The notes: generated by a model from the sequence alone, not told the origin. Positions 31,005 to 42,412 are shown, counted from the first letter of the stretch. The stretch is 64,000 nt of DNA from Berghia stephanieae (GCA_034508935.3 CM067445.1:80205348-80269347); one strand, 5' to 3'. Numbers and translations are program-made.

Positions 31005-32303
31005 TCATAACTTGGTGGTCTTTTGGTCTTCAGGAACGTGTGTCGTCGTTGTCGTAGTCCTTGGAAGGCCTCCACGCATTGTCATCACCTCAGAATGACA
31101 CGACTTTGATCGTGTGGTGTGATATTTCTTGACACACCAAAATTTATTGATGTACATCGACATAAATTGCTCTCTAAACTGCTGGCTCATCGCACAGTAC
31201 AACACAAAATTTATTGCGTTGTTGAGAAGAGACGCAAAATCTATAAGATCTCCGAGGTAATAATGATAATCGTCAAAAAATCCCTTGACAGATGCAGAAA
31301 TAACTATGAGAATTCCTTGAGGAAGTTCTGTGCCGATGAAGAGAATGAGAACAACAAGAAGCATGTGTGTCGTTTTCCATTGCTGAACCATAGCGGACAA
31401 GCGTTGTCGACGCCGGATGTTCTTCACTCGCATGTGATAGATAAGATGGCCGCTGAAAATAAAGATCAGAATGCAAGGGACAAGTTTTCCCAGAATCCCG
31501 TAGATGAGATAATTGGTGAGGACGAACGGTTCGATGGATTCTGTACCGAGTTTGTTGTCACGAAGTCTGTAGAAAGACGTGTTCAAAGGCAGAGGTGGAT
31601 GAGGCTCGATAACTTGTGTGAAATAATTGGGGATCAAAACTAAAGTTGAGATGATTATCACGACGAATATGATGATTCGAACTCGGCGTATCCGTCTCTC
31701 TTTCGCCAAAGGTCCCCTTGGGCAAGGGCGCCGGATTTGGCTGTACCTGAAGGCTGCAAGACTAACGGCCATCCACATGGAAATAACGTGCGTGGTGGCC
31801 ATTAGTTGGAAAACGGCCACCAAGAAGAACAACCAGGAGTAAGAGAACGCCTCTGGATTGGAGATAGGATCTACGGGTGGGCAGTTGAAGTGAAGGACGA
31901 ACGGAATATACGGAAGCATCGTGAGGATGTCAAAAATGGCCAAAGCGATGAGGAACTGGTTGGTTGGAGTTCGCATCTCCTTAGTCATCAGTACTGATAT
32001 ATTGATGAGGTTCGTGATAACACCGAATGTGCACACAGTGACGCTAGCGTATCCGTAATAGTCGAGAAACGTTTCGTGGAATTTATGTAAGGGGTCGTTG
32101 AACGAATGGTTTCCCGTGTTGGAATCGTCGTAGTAATACGCGTTACTTATATTGATTCTCGAGTTTGGTAGGATAGTGATGTTGTTACTCGCCGGAACGT
32201 ATGCCAAATATGGATTGGAATCCAAAGGCGTGTGATAGTGAGGGTGACGGGGAAAAGAGTCTGGGCTGAGCCCGTTAGGCAGGGAAAAATTAGTGATGAG
32301 CAT
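31005..32303 (-). CDS. Peptide GPCR, sex-peptide-receptor / DMSR-like
   Basis: A 432-codon intronless frame for a rhodopsin-class receptor in the plasma membrane. Seven hydrophobic segments are seen at about residues 84-106, 115-138, 158-183, 208-228, 264-288, 312-336 and 350-372. The N-terminus of about 80 residues has four N-glycosylation sites (NFS, NIT, NIS, NHS). Family signs are NLINISVLMTKEMRTPTNQF across TM1-TM2, an FRY in place of DRY after TM3, ELPQG in TM6, and NNAINFVLYC in TM7 instead of NPxxY; this set is typical of invertebrate sex-peptide-receptor, myosuppressin-receptor and nematode DMSR proteins, which bind short amidated neuropeptides. No cysteine is visible in extracellular loop 2. 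The cytoplasmic tail ends in a threonine run. Start: the first in-frame ATG is at 32303; an upstream in-frame TTG at 32339 is unlikely, and a TGA closes the frame at 32355-32357. A 5' exon joined by splicing cannot be excluded. Ligand and G-protein partner are unknown. Confidence 0.88.
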   Translation of the reverse strand: MLITNFSLPNGLSPDSFPRHPHYHTPLDSNPYLAYVPASNNITILPNSRINISNAYYYDDSNTGNHSFNDPLHKFHETFLDYYGYASVTVCTFGVITNLINISVLMTKEMRTPTNQFLIALAIFDILTMLPYIPFVLHFNCPPVDPISNPEAFSYSWLFFLVAVFQLMATTHVISMWMAVSLAAFRYSQIRRPCPRGPLAKERRIRRVRIIIFVVIIISTLVLIPNYFTQVIEPHPPLPLNTSFYRLRDNKLGTESIEPFVLTNYLIYGILGKLVPCILIFIFSGHLIYHMRVKNIRRRQRLSAMVQQWKTTHMLLVVLILFIGTELPQGILIVISASVKGFFDDYHYYLGDLIDFASLLNNAINFVLYCAMSQQFREQFMSMYINKFWCVKKYHTTRSKSCHSEVMTMRGGLPRTTTTTTHVPEDQKTTKL

Positions 32304-32391
32304 TTTTTGGCGATGGCTGATGATGACCTTTGATTTCAATATGATCGGAAATCTTCACGTCAAGTACCCGTCAAGTGATAACGTTGTTGAA

Positions 32392-32545
32392 GTTGTTGTT
32401 GTTTTGGTCGTTGTTGTTGTTGTCGTGGTTATTGTTGTGTTCTTGTGACTGTTGTTGTTGTTGTTATTGTGATTGTTTGTTGTGTTGCTGTTGTCCTGGT
32501 TGTTGTTGTCGTTGTGTTCTCGTTGTTGTTTATATTGTTGTTATT
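32392..32545 (+). repeat. (GTT)n-rich tract
   Basis: Imperfect GTT array about 90 bp upstream of the receptor start codon, in its likely promoter or 5' untranslated side. Confidence 0.85.
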
Positions 32546-32708
32546 TTTATAAACGAGAGGTTAGTAACAATTTCCAGTAACATTGGTGTAATCGGTCGAA
32601 AGTTTAAAGATGTTTTGATGTTGCCATGGTTACGTTGATTACTGGTCACCCTGAAATAGACAGAAGACTCCATTGAATGATGGATAATAGAAGGATGAGT
32701 AAGGGAGA

Positions 32709-32709
<1 letters not shown>

Positions 32710-32742
<33 letters not shown>
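32710..32742 (+). repeat. (GT)n microsatellite
   Basis: About 16 GT units. Confidence 0.93.
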
Positions 32743-32744
<2 letters not shown>

Positions 32745-32867
32745 TTGTTTGACTACGTGTGTGGTTGAGACAGCACAATCCAGAAGATACATTATATTCA
32801 GTTATAACTGAATAGATAAAGGAAAAAACATGTATCCCACCGCATCACAAAATGATAATGGTGTTGA

Positions 32868-33057
32868 AGATGATAGTTATGACGATGATAATGCTGCTGC
32901 TGCTGCTGATAATGATGATGGTGATGATGATGATGATGATGATGATGATAATAATGATGATGATGATGATGATGTTGATAATGATGATAGTGATGATGAT
33001 GATGATGATTATGATAATGATGATGATGATTATGATGATGATGATAATAACAATAAT

Positions 33058-33101
<44 letters not shown>

Positions 33102-33151
33102 TAATAAATTTATATATTACTATTATTGATAATTAGTAAAACAACAACAAC

Positions 33152-33211
<60 letters not shown>

Positions 33212-33212
33212 C

Positions 33213-33243
<31 letters not shown>

Positions 33244-33245
33244 TC

Positions 33246-33305
<60 letters not shown>

Positions 33306-33345
33306 TAATAATAATTATAATAAAATTAATAATAATAATAAAGCG
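32868..33345 (+). repeat. Compound (GAT)n, (AT)n, (TAA)n array
   Basis: GAT-rich to about 33056, AT to 33100, then TAA from about 33151 to 33342. Acidic frames here are microsatellite translations. Confidence 0.93.
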
Positions 33346-33386
33346 CTTTGAGCACATTTAGTGGATATTGCGCTATATAAAGCTCA
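33341..33386 (+). repeat. SINE-A tail fragment
   Basis: AAAGCGCTTTGAGCACATTT, GGATATTGCGCTATATAAAG; preceded directly by the TAA array. Confidence 0.7.
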
Positions 33387-33474
33387 AGTTAAAAACGATG
33401 TTAATTATTCTCAATAAACCACAACTCTGATTCAAGACTCACGTCATTGATTAAAGATTCGATTTTCCCCATCT

Positions 33475-33520
33475 AAATTTCTCCACCCGATACAATACCG
33501 TTTCGAGACGGTCGGTCATA
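33475..33520. repeat. M5 right-end fragment
   Basis: CGATACAATACCGTTTCGAG followed by ACGGTCGGTCA. Confidence 0.5.
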
Positions 33521-33597
33521 TATACGATAAGAAAATCAGTTGAAATAATGAGAAGTATGAAGTTTTGGTATTTTGAAGTTAAAAAAAAAATTTAAAA

Positions 33598-33900
33598 AGT
33601 GAGTTTATATTTTGCGTAATATCCACTAAACGTGATCAAAACACTTTACAAAAGGCCCATGACCAAGAGCAATACGTTACATGTAGAATAAAACATGAGG
33701 CAATATTACAATTTTATTCTCGGACAGAGACAACGCTGTTAAGAACGAGGTACTTATTTACATCTGAGTACGATGAGAGCATAATGTGAGTAAATGTGAA
33801 TCATTTCCAATGACTCATCTATGCGGTATGCAGAAAGCAAAGATTGAATCAAGGACCATCGATCTGAGAGCGGGTGTCATATCACTAGACCGAATAGTGT
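33598..33900 (-). repeat. SINE-A copy, reverse, old
   Basis: GAGTTTATATTTTGCGTAAT through GAGGTACTTATTTACATCTG to GGTGTCATATCACTAGACCG. Nearly complete but strongly diverged. Confidence 0.75.
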
Positions 33901-33931
33901 AAGAAATTATGTATATTCTTCTAAATAAAAC

Positions 33932-34225
33932 AAGGGGCCTGATAGCTCAGTGGGTAGAGCACTCACTTCACACGTAAATGGACCGAGATCGATCCCGGGT
34001 GCAGTCGAGATTTTTTCTGACCCCCCCCCCCTCCCCACCTGTCTACCCAGCAGTTATTGGGTAAAGGGGTCTGTTAGATATGGTGGGATTGACTTTACAA
34101 TAGACTAGCGTCCTATATAAAGGGTAGCAAGTAATTGCTGTTGTCCGTTTCACGCTGTGGAGACCGGGATAAACTCCTGCTCCATGGACCCAGTGGCTCG
34201 GAATGACTACTTACTACTACTTTTT
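33932..34225 (+). repeat. SINE-C copy, full length
   Basis: The best SINE-C: head TGATAGCTCAGTGGGTAGAG, B box GATCGATCCCGGGTGCAG, body GGTCTGTTAGATATGGTGGG, GGTAGCAAGTAATTGCTGTT, 3' end CCCAGTGGCTCGGAATGACT followed by a TAC-rich tail. Confidence 0.86.
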
Positions 34226-34300
34226 CTAAACAAAACATAATAAGAGTGATAACCCTCATCTCATTGACTACAGATTCAACTGTTAGCATCTAAATAGCGC

Positions 34301-34572
34301 GGCTATGTGGTCTAGTGGTATGACACTCGCTTTCGGATCGGAAAGTCCTGGGTTCGAGCCTCACTCGGCATATAGTAGAGTTCTTGCAAAAGGCTCTTTA
34401 CTCGCATTCTCTCACCGTACTCAAGTGTAAAATGAGGACCTGGTCATTAACAGCGTTGCCTCTGTCCGAAAAAAAATGGTATTATGGCCTAACAGACGTC
34501 ATGTCTCGTCCTCAATGGTAAGTGTTCTTGTTGGTCAGCGACCCTTTGTAAAGTGCTTTGAGCACAGTAACA
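34301..34572 (+). repeat. SINE-A copy, missing the extreme tail
   Basis: GGCTATGTGGTCTAGTGGTA through TTTGTAAAGTGCTTTGAGCA. Confidence 0.84.
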
Positions 34573-34715
34573 CTTAACATGTAAGACGGGACATGGCGCC
34601 TGTTAGACAATATTACAATTTTTCAGACATAGAAAACGCTGTTAACGGCCAGGTACTCTTTTTACACCTGAGTATGGTGAGAGAATGTGAGTAAAGAGCC
34701 TTCTCCAAGGTACTC
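34568..34715 (-). repeat. SINE-A middle part, reverse
   Basis: AGTAACACTTAACATGTAAG through GAGAATGTGAGTAAAGAGCC; abuts the previous copy and begins at the point where that one stops. Confidence 0.75.
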
Positions 34716-34882
34716 AGGTATAAAATGAATACTTGGCCGTTGACAGCGTTGTTTCTGTCGAAAAATTGTAATATCGCCTAACAGTCGTCATGTTTCGTTC
34801 TACATCTTACGCGTCGCTGTTAGTCGCCTTTGTAAAGAGCTTTTAGCACATTTAGGGGATATTGCCCTATATAAAAGCTCAA
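34706..34882 (+). repeat. SINE-A 3' part
   Basis: AAGGTACTCAGGTATAAAAT through GCCCTATATAAAAGCTCAAA. Confidence 0.78.
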
Positions 34883-35200
34883 ATATATTTTTTTATTGAA
34901 AAAAATGGAATTTCAGAGACGCAGAAGACATACAAGTTTATAATTAGTTCGTTAGATAATAATAATAATAAACCAAGAGAGCCCCCGATCACGGCGACAG
35001 GAAATCGTGGCCGTCCACGTTCTCATAGGGTAATCACACGGCAGACATAATATTGGATTGGTCTAGTGTTGCGGAGGAGGGATTTACATATATTATTATA
35101 CATTAATATTAAAAAAAAATCCGATGAAATGGGGACAGATAATCAGTGTGTAATGGAAAAAAAATTGCATATTGGATTAATAACTTAGGATTAATAATGG

Positions 35201-35203
<3 letters not shown>

Positions 35204-35279
<76 letters not shown>

Positions 35280-35315
35280 GTAATAATAATAATAATAATG
35301 ATGATAATAATAATA

Positions 35316-35403
<88 letters not shown>

Positions 35404-35411
35404 TGATGATG

Positions 35412-35456
<45 letters not shown>

Positions 35457-35468
35457 GTAATAATAATA

Positions 35469-35540
<72 letters not shown>
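35204..35540 (+). repeat. (TAA)n microsatellite
   Basis: About 340 bp with short GAT and TAG interruptions; the longest simple array in the window. Confidence 0.97.
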
Positions 35541-35792
35541 GATATAGGCATAAAAAAACTATCATTTTTTAAAAAGAAAGCAATCATATAATGCTCTGTA
35601 AAATAATTCAGGCTTGGGTTGCTTCTTAAATGTTAGAACACTAGGAGCAGATTTTGTTCTAAAATTGAGAGAATTCCACAGGCGTGGAGCTGTACATTGA
35701 AAAGCATTTTGTTGATTAAATACTGATGCAGTTTATTTCTTTCATTAAAATAGATTCTGATTACATTAAAACACGACTAGGTTTTTATATGC

Positions 35793-35955
35793 TATGCGTT
35801 TAGGTAAAATACTCACAACATCCGTCAACCAAATTAAACATACCAACGCATATAATTGTGTGTAACCGCTAACGTTTATAGTCTGATGGAAATTAGAGAG
35901 AACGAATCATTAGTAAGAGTAATTAACAAAGAACTGCGTGACGTCAGCTTCTCTC
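35793..35955. repeat. M11-family copy
   Basis: GCTATGCGTTTAGGTAAAAT, CAACATCCGTCAACC, GTGTGTAACCGCTAACGTTT and GAACTGCGTGACGTCAG. The layout parallels M2, so M11 may be an older M2 relative. Confidence 0.55.
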
Positions 35956-36222
35956 GTTTTACAGACACCAAAAATATATTGCAAGAAGGACCTACGTTAA
36001 TTGAACATCATCCCAAAACGGTGGAATGTTATAGGGCTGGGCGGGTTTGGGGGGGGGGGGGGGGGGATAAAACGTGCTGAAAACGAATTAATCACTAGCA
36101 TTGTGAGATTTCAACGAAAGGTACTTATGGAAATCAAAAATGTTCTTTTTAAATGTTATGTAAGCAGTTTTCTAGTTAACTTCTAACCGTCTTGATTTTT
36201 ACAATTGGTTCAAAAATAATTA

Positions 36223-36335
36223 ATAGATGAATAAAGAAGTAAATAAATAGATAAATAGATGAATAAATACATAAATAAATAATTAAATAAATAGATAGAT
36301 AAGTAACTAGATAGATAAATGGATAGATTAATCGA
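36223..36335 (+). repeat. (AAATAGAT)-like low-complexity tract
   Basis: Imperfect AAAT/AGAT units. Confidence 0.8.
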
Positions 36336-36399
36336 TAAATGCATCGAAAAATTAAAGAAATTAGGTGTACAAACGTGAACTATAAGAATGGACAAAAAG

Positions 36400-36778
36400 C
36401 TTTACAAAATGTCAATTTTACATCTAGATAAATGTTTTAAAAAACAATTTACAAAACTCAGGATCAAAAATATAACAGCAGTAAAAGTTCGAATTTACCT
36501 TCCGTTGATATTCTAAGTTATGACGCCTATGAAGACGATTCCCCGAACCTATCTCCTCTCGTTCCTTTAAACACGCTACTTTTACAATTCATGCATTAAA
36601 AAAGCATCTCCCCAGCTCGATCATTGAACAAACGTAACATTTTTCTTTAGTTTCACAATAATAGTTGCGTTTGCATCGTGTTTATATACCCTCAGAAAGA
36701 CTATATCGGACCGAGTTTTTCAATTATATAAATACAAGTTTAGGATTAAGTTAGCACGTCACACGTATGCGCATAACA

Positions 36779-36809
<31 letters not shown>

Positions 36810-37384
36810 GCGCGTGCGCAAAACAAAACAACAAGGCAGCAACAAAACAAAGCAAGGATAAAAATCTGTGCCATCCGCAGACACCATTTCTGAGTTGAAT
36901 GTCACCATTGTTTGATCTGTTGATCCCTACGACTTCCGTATGTGACACGTTTCTATAATCTAGGAATCTTTTTCCACCAAAATACTCAGCTACCCAAATG
37001 GGTTTTCTTTTAAACAGACTTTAGTCCCTTTTCAACGCCACGAAAGACATTTTCTTTTTATAGAAACTTGGTCATTCGTGTGTTCTGAGATAATTTTGAC
37101 TTGTAGATTACTTAATACACTATTTCCTGTTTCAGTAATCGACTTCCGGTTGTCGTGGACAGATATCCCCAGTCACCAATTTTGAGCCATTGATTTGAAT
37201 TCTTCTTATTCCTTTATTATTTGTATTTGACGGCACAGAATGTGCTGTAATCCAGAAAATTTAAGGTTTAGGAAGTGAAAATAAAACAAAGTGTCTTTGA
37301 AAGAGGACTGGTTAGTCATTCAAACACGTCATCCGAACAAAAAGTCTTGTTATAAAGATTCAGAAAAGACAAAACAATAAGACA
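36400..37384. other. Mostly unique sequence, no gene seen
   Basis: The longest stretch free of recognised repeats, apart from a (CA)n(CG)n run at about 36778-36815. No convincing exon was found. Confidence 0.45.
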
Positions 37385-37592
37385 AGCATTCACAAAATTC
37401 ATCCTTGAGGGGAAAATGTCATTTCGAGTCTATTCCAAGGAATAATCCAGTCGTCAGTTTCAATACAACGCTGCAATGTGAGATAGAGAAAAGGACATTG
37501 CTACAAGTTACACAGTGTGGCTCAAAGAACCAAATTCGGCATATTATGGGTACGAATCTCACACTATTGGGGCTGTGCCATGCTACAAAGTA
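37385..37592 (-). repeat. Old SINE-B copy, reverse
   Basis: GTCTATTCCAAGGAATAATC, CGCTGCAATGTGAGATAGAG, CAAGTTACACAGTGTGGCTC and ATTATGGGTACGAATCTCA keep the SINE-B order over the whole length at low identity. Confidence 0.6.
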
Positions 37593-37618
37593 GCAGCTAG
37601 AAAAAAAAGATTAGATAT

Positions 37619-38010
37619 CTCTTAATTCTCAAAGAATGTACGAGGAGGTTAGAGGCATTTGAGAAGTGGATGTATCGATGTTGAGGGGTATCATAGACAA
37701 ACAAGTATACGAACGAGGAAGTGTTGGAGAAGGTGAGACGGGGAAGAATATTGATCGATACCATCCGAAAGAGGCAGTTACGGTTTCTGGGATATGTGTG
37801 GAGAAGAGACAGAATAGAAAAGTTGGTAACATCTGGGATGATCGAAGGACAATGAGCTAGAGGAAAACAAAGAATGACTTATCTAAATAACCTAAGAATG
37901 GCCAAATGTGACTTAAAAAGCAACACAGATTTCATGCGTACCGTAGAGGATCGTGATTCGTGGAGACAGCTGACCGGCAACGTGCTCAAGAGTACAAGCC
38001 ACGATGGATG
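37619..38010 (+). mobile_element. RTE-type LINE C-terminal fragment
   Basis: Translated pieces CTRRLEAFEKWMYRC, KRQLRFLGYVWRRDRIEKL, ARGKQRMTYLNNLRMAKC and EDRDSWRQLTGNVLK give the standard order of an RTE-like terminus. Broken by internal stops; no microsatellite tail seen. Confidence 0.7.
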
Positions 38011-38067
38011 ATTATTTCACAATCCTCCAGTAGGAACGATTGTCTTGCATCCCTGCAGCAAATCACT

Positions 38068-38345
38068 ACTACCGCTTTTGGATCGGAAGGTCCCGGGTTC
38101 GAGCCTCGCTCGGGACATAATTGGGTCCTTGTAGAAGGCTCTTTTCTCATACTCTCTGACCGTACTCAGATATACAATGAGTACCTGGCCGTTAACAGCG
38201 TTGTCTCTATCGGAAAGAATTGTAATATCGCCTAACCAGGCGTCATGTCGCGTCCTAATTGTTAAATGTTGCTGTTGGCCAGTGATCCCTTGTAAAGCGC
38301 TTTGAGCACGTTTAGTGGATATTGCCCTATATAAAATCTCATTTC
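38068..38345 (+). repeat. SINE-A copy lacking the outermost head
   Basis: CGCTTTTGGATCGGAAGGTC, CGGGTTCGAGCCTCG, GTAATATCGCCTAACCAGG, tail GCGCTTTGAGCACGTTTAGT and CCCTATATAAAATCTC. Confidence 0.84.
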
Positions 38346-38384
38346 CTTTTTTTAATTATGAAAAAAAAATCACGTAGCCTATTA

Positions 38385-38470
38385 AATAATTTGGCCAGAA
38401 AACACTTCCTTCAAGTATCTATTGAATAAAAGGACCTTCATCTCGACAAAATCTCTCAAACCTTGGATTT
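38385..38470. repeat. M9 arm
   Basis: TTTGGCCAGAAAACACTTCC, TTCAAGTATCTATTGAATAA, TCTCTCAAACCTTGG. Confidence 0.5.
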
Positions 38471-38532
38471 TTTGCATCATACAGGTTTGAAGGGGTGTGT
38501 TACATATGGTAGAATGTCAGGATGACCATGAT

Positions 38533-38838
38533 GCTTACAATAGGATTCAATTGTCTGATGTCACATCCGTCCAGCAACGAGCAGCTTGGTTCTAAACAAA
38601 GAAAATCTGTACTTTTTATTCTTTATGCTGGCTAGAACTTTTTCACGTGTCATGTGATCAGAATGTATAAAACATGATTAGATTTATAATGTTTTTCTCC
38701 TCTGGGTACACCTTTATGCTCGTCGGAGAAGTATTTTATAAGGGCGTCCGCCACTGTTCCGATAGTTTAGAACCAGTTACTAAGTTACTATGTGTCATCC
38801 CGAGGGAACGGCGTCACGACTGTGGAAGTATATTGAAA
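38533..38838 (-). mobile_element. M3 MITE
   Basis: GATTCAATTGTCTGATGTCA to GGCGTCACGACTGTGGAAG. Confidence 0.8.
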
Positions 38839-39221
38839 TCTAAGCTTAACTTAGAAAACTTGAGTGAAAATTAATGCCTTCTTTGAAAAGACTGTTTCAT
38901 TTCTTCAAACACACAAAGATTAATTAATTTTCTAATTCTGATCCGTTTTTTTTTCATCGAGATAATTTTGGCATAATAATTTATAATATATTTTGCATTG
39001 ATCTCTCCAAACGTTTGATCGTTTGTTCAAATAAACGCGATATTCATTTTGCCTCGAGGTCTAAATAAACAACCGCCATAATATATTTTCCATAGCCATG
39101 TGGGGTCTCATAGAAAGAAATTACAGGTTGAAATTACAAGATGGTTCCTTACACCCCCCCCCCCCACCCCCCCCCCCCCCCGCCACCGCTCCAGCCCCGA
39201 CTGGTCCAATATTTATCCATC

Positions 39222-39468
39222 GCAACCATTTTCAGGATTTTCCCCAAAACGTCATTATCACACAATATAAAATAGAATTGTAAAACTCTAATTCAAAGGG
39301 AATAAGAACACGCTAGATAGTCTATACATAATTTCGCAAAGGTCTTATAAATATAACAAAAATATTCTTCAAACTCTGAGATGAGCAAAATAAATCTAAA
39401 TGAGAAAAATGTCGGTTGCATAGTAACAAATGTGATGATTTTCCTATAGTAGGTAAGGAGAAGGTTAA
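39222..39468. mobile_element. M4 MITE, left end lost
   Basis: ACCATTTTCAGGATTTTCCC, CATAGTAACAAATGTGATGA and TAGGTAAGGAGAAGGTTAA. Confidence 0.7.
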
Positions 39469-39559
39469 TGTTAAGTAGCCCAGAGGTCTGATAGTTATCA
39501 TAACTAAATAAATGTTACAGGGCTTGGATGTCTAGCCACACAGCACACACGAGAGAAGG

Positions 39560-39710
39560 CCATAAGTATGGCAGTGAAAGTATTGGAGGAATAAACCAAA
39601 AATAAAAGGAATATAACAGCATAAAAAAGAACAAAATACCAAACACGGAACGTTTTGGGCTCAAAACCCTTCTTCAGCCGACAACAAAAAAAAAAAACCA
39701 ATAAAGACAT
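39560..39710. repeat. R10 repeat copy
   Basis: AAAATACCAAACACGGAACG, TTTTGGGCTCAAAACCCTTC and TTCAGCCGACAAC. Confidence 0.55.
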
Positions 39711-39889
39711 AAATATTTTACTCAATTCCAGATAGACGACAGAGATATTTTGTAGTTCAGTCTTTGACAAAATCCACAGACATGACAAAGTTAAAGCAAC
39801 TGACCAATTATTCTTTGACAAAAATCTTAGAGGGAATAATGACACAGATATAGAAATGAAATAGATAGATCAGTCGATTGATGGATAGA

Positions 39890-39906
39890 TAGATAGAAAG
39901 ACAGAC

Positions 39907-39985
<79 letters not shown>

Positions 39986-40082
39986 GCGAGAGAGTGAGAG
40001 AGAGAGAGGGAGAGAGAGAGGGAGAGAGAGAGGGAGAGAGAGAAAGAATGAGAGAGAGAGAGAGGGAGAGAGAGAGAGAGAG

Positions 40083-40122
<40 letters not shown>

Positions 40123-40138
40123 GTGAGTGAGTGAGTGA
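39890..40138 (+). repeat. (GATA)n then (GA)n compound microsatellite
   Basis: GATA units to about 39985, then GA-rich sequence. The long serine/leucine frames on the minus strand are its translation. Confidence 0.95.
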
Positions 40139-40500
40139 AAGAGATATTGTATAAATTGAGTCTTTGACAAAAACCTTAGAAATGATAACGACCAAGTCAC
40201 TGACCTTAGGGTCAGACTTGGTGATACGATGTGTTGGTATGGAGCATTATGATGTGAAATCCGATAAGGCCAGGGAACAAAGGCAAACTTGGTATGAGAA
40301 AGAAGAGGAGGTGATTGAATACTTATACGATACAAGCATAGATAATGTGTCCGGTGTCCGTTCGATGATTGTGATGATGAGTCTATCAACTCAAAATTTA
40401 TGATTCAAGTGTTGAATAAAATTTGAACTCAATTTCTATTATCTCAATAGACAATGCATTTTCGACTTTGTAAAATAATTCCGCATGCCTTTTTATTTGG
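40139..40500. other. No recognisable feature
   Basis: A 79-codon frame at 40164-40403 has no recognisable content. Confidence 0.35.
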
Positions 40501-40501
40501 T

Positions 40502-40691
40502 ATTGAATGCAAGCTCTAATTTGATTACGAAAACAGATAGAATGGGACGTTTCTGGTTTCCCCTTTATCAAGAAACAGGTTGAATGAAACACTACAGATG
40601 AATGAGATGATGTGGCAGTGGCGTTGTTAAGGGGAAACCCGAAACGTACATTCAATCTGTTTTCGTAATTAAATTGAAGCTTACATTCAAT
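40502..40691. mobile_element. M7 foldback element
   Basis: Arms 40502-40566 and 40629-40691 are about 63 bp of imperfect inverted repeat (ATTACGAAAACAGATAGAAT against ATTCAATCTGTTTTCGTAAT; GGTTTCCCCTT against AAGGGGAAACC). The loop holds GATGAATGAGATGATGTGGC. Confidence 0.75.
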
Positions 40692-41284
40692 TTCATATTG
40701 TTATTTAAATCTTCGAGCTTCGAGCAGCAACATTTACATTACTTTTTATTTGGGCACGGAGATATGTTTTCTGCATTTAATATCTTATATTATATTTCGC
40801 TCACTTCTCGTGGAATAATTTCCTGATGTTAAGAACAGAAAATCGTTCAGATATTAAAAAAATGATTGTATTCAAAATACTGAGAGGAGCCACTAACTGG
40901 TATAAATTCAATGCAAGTACTCCCACCTCATAATCATACTCGCCAATCGGAAGTTTTACACACAATCCGCGTGCTTAACATGTTGGCGTCTATTCTCGAT
41001 GGGATTTGACCGAACAAATTTGATTTTATTGATACAATCATCACGAAGTCTAATCTATCCCGTGCTCATAATCCATACAAACCAGGTTCATGTCAATTGT
41101 AAACACAATGCAAAATTCGGTGACGATTGGTACAGTGGTTTCGGAGCCTTAGTGTTATAAAAATCCAATTTTCAAATATAAAATACTATAATATACACGT
41201 GTGCAAAAGTAACTTTACATTTTTACACGCGAAATCACTATTGTTTTACTACTGATATTGTTTAAATCACAATTTTTTTTCAGA
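40692..41284. other. No recognisable feature
   Basis: Unique sequence. Confidence 0.4.
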
Positions 41285-41575
41285 GGTGGCCTAGTGGTAT
41301 AAAACTCGCTTCCGGATCGAAAGGTCCTGTGTTCGAGGCTCGCTCGGCGCATAGTTGAGTCCTTGGAAAAGGCTCTTTACTCAAACTCTCTCACCGTACT
41401 CATGTGTACAATGGGTAGCTGGTATTTAACAGCGTTGTCTTTGTCGGAAAATAATGTAATATCGTCTAACAGACGTCATGTCTCGCTCTATATGTTACGT
41501 GTTGCTGTTCATCAGAGACCCTTTGTAAAACGCTTTGAGCACGTTTAGTGTACATTGCGCTACATAAAGCTCAAT
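41285..41575 (+). repeat. SINE-A copy, full length
   Basis: GGTGGCCTAGTGGTATAAAA, GTAATATCGTCTAACAGACG, tail CGCTTTGAGCACGTTTAGTG and GCGCTACATAAAGCTCAA. Confidence 0.84.
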
Positions 41576-41639
41576 TCTAAATTATACAGCGGGGCTCTGC
41601 CGTCTAGGGGTATGAATTTTAAGTGATGCATTTATGTTT

Positions 41640-41710
41640 TCATTATTTTTGGTTATTCGCCGAAGAAGGGTTTTGAGCCCGAAATGTTCCCTGTTTAGTA
41701 TAGCTTGTTC
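41640..41710. repeat. R10 repeat copy, reverse
   Basis: GAAGAAGGGTTTTGAGCCCG followed by AAATGTTCCCTGTTTAGTAT. Confidence 0.55.
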
Positions 41711-42059
41711 TTTTTTTAAAGCTGTTATATTCATTTTAGTTTTATTACTCGATGCATTCCACAGCTTCTAGCTGCGGTTAGCTTCGTATCGTTTAAAATA
41801 TTATTATTATCAGCTTATCCAACATTGCCTACCGCGGTTGGAGTAGACCTTTTGTACGTTAACGAAACTACGGAAACACAATATCAGGCCCAGAGGGGTC
41901 TGACATGGGTCAGCCTTTGTTGTTGTAGTCGGGGTTTTCCTTGTTCCTTCCATCAACGTAAACAGCAAAGGCAAAATGTCACGACCCCTTTGGGTGTGTA
42001 TGTGGAACAGACCGCTGCTCTCGTTGTTCAAAAAACCTCAAATTGGAGCTTAACGAATA

Positions 42060-42250
42060 GTAGGAAAAAAATAAAAATACCAAAAAAAAACCAAAAAAAA
42101 ACAAAACAAAACAAAACAAAATCAAAACAGAACCAACGAAAAAAACCAAAAAAAAACCCCAACAAAATATCTTTAAAAAATTAAATAAAATAAAAACAAA
42201 ATCAACAGCAAAAGATGAAGAAAATAAACCCTCCCAAAAAACAAAAATAT
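42060..42250 (+). repeat. A-rich low-complexity tract
   Basis: Mainly A with C and scattered T. Confidence 0.85.
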
Positions 42251-42412
42251 AGTGATGCCATCCCCTTAGGTGAAATACTCACACCATCCGCCATCCAGAT
42301 TAGTATACCAAAACACAAAAAGCTGTGTGTAACCTTTAACGTTTATAATAGGATTGATGTGTTTTAGTGAGAAAAGACATATCAAAGAGCTGAGTGGCTT
42401 CAACCTTATTTA
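42249..42412. repeat. M11-family copy
   Basis: CCCTTAGGTGAAATACTCAC, CACAAAAAGCTGTGTGTAAC, CTTTAACGTTTATAATAGG and AAAGAGCTGAGTGGCTTC. Confidence 0.55.

Noticed and set aside
31119-31643. 174-codon frame on the plus strand
   Set aside because: Antisense to the receptor gene; its residues have no domain and follow the complementary codon pattern.
32303-32339. 12-residue N-terminal extension of the receptor from a TTG
   Set aside because: TTG is not a usual eukaryotic start; the first in-frame ATG is at 32303.
32830-33069. Aspartate-rich acidic protein
   Set aside because: Translation of a GAT microsatellite.
33935-34010. Functional tRNA gene
   Set aside because: Belongs to the SINE-C family present in several copies with a common non-tRNA body.
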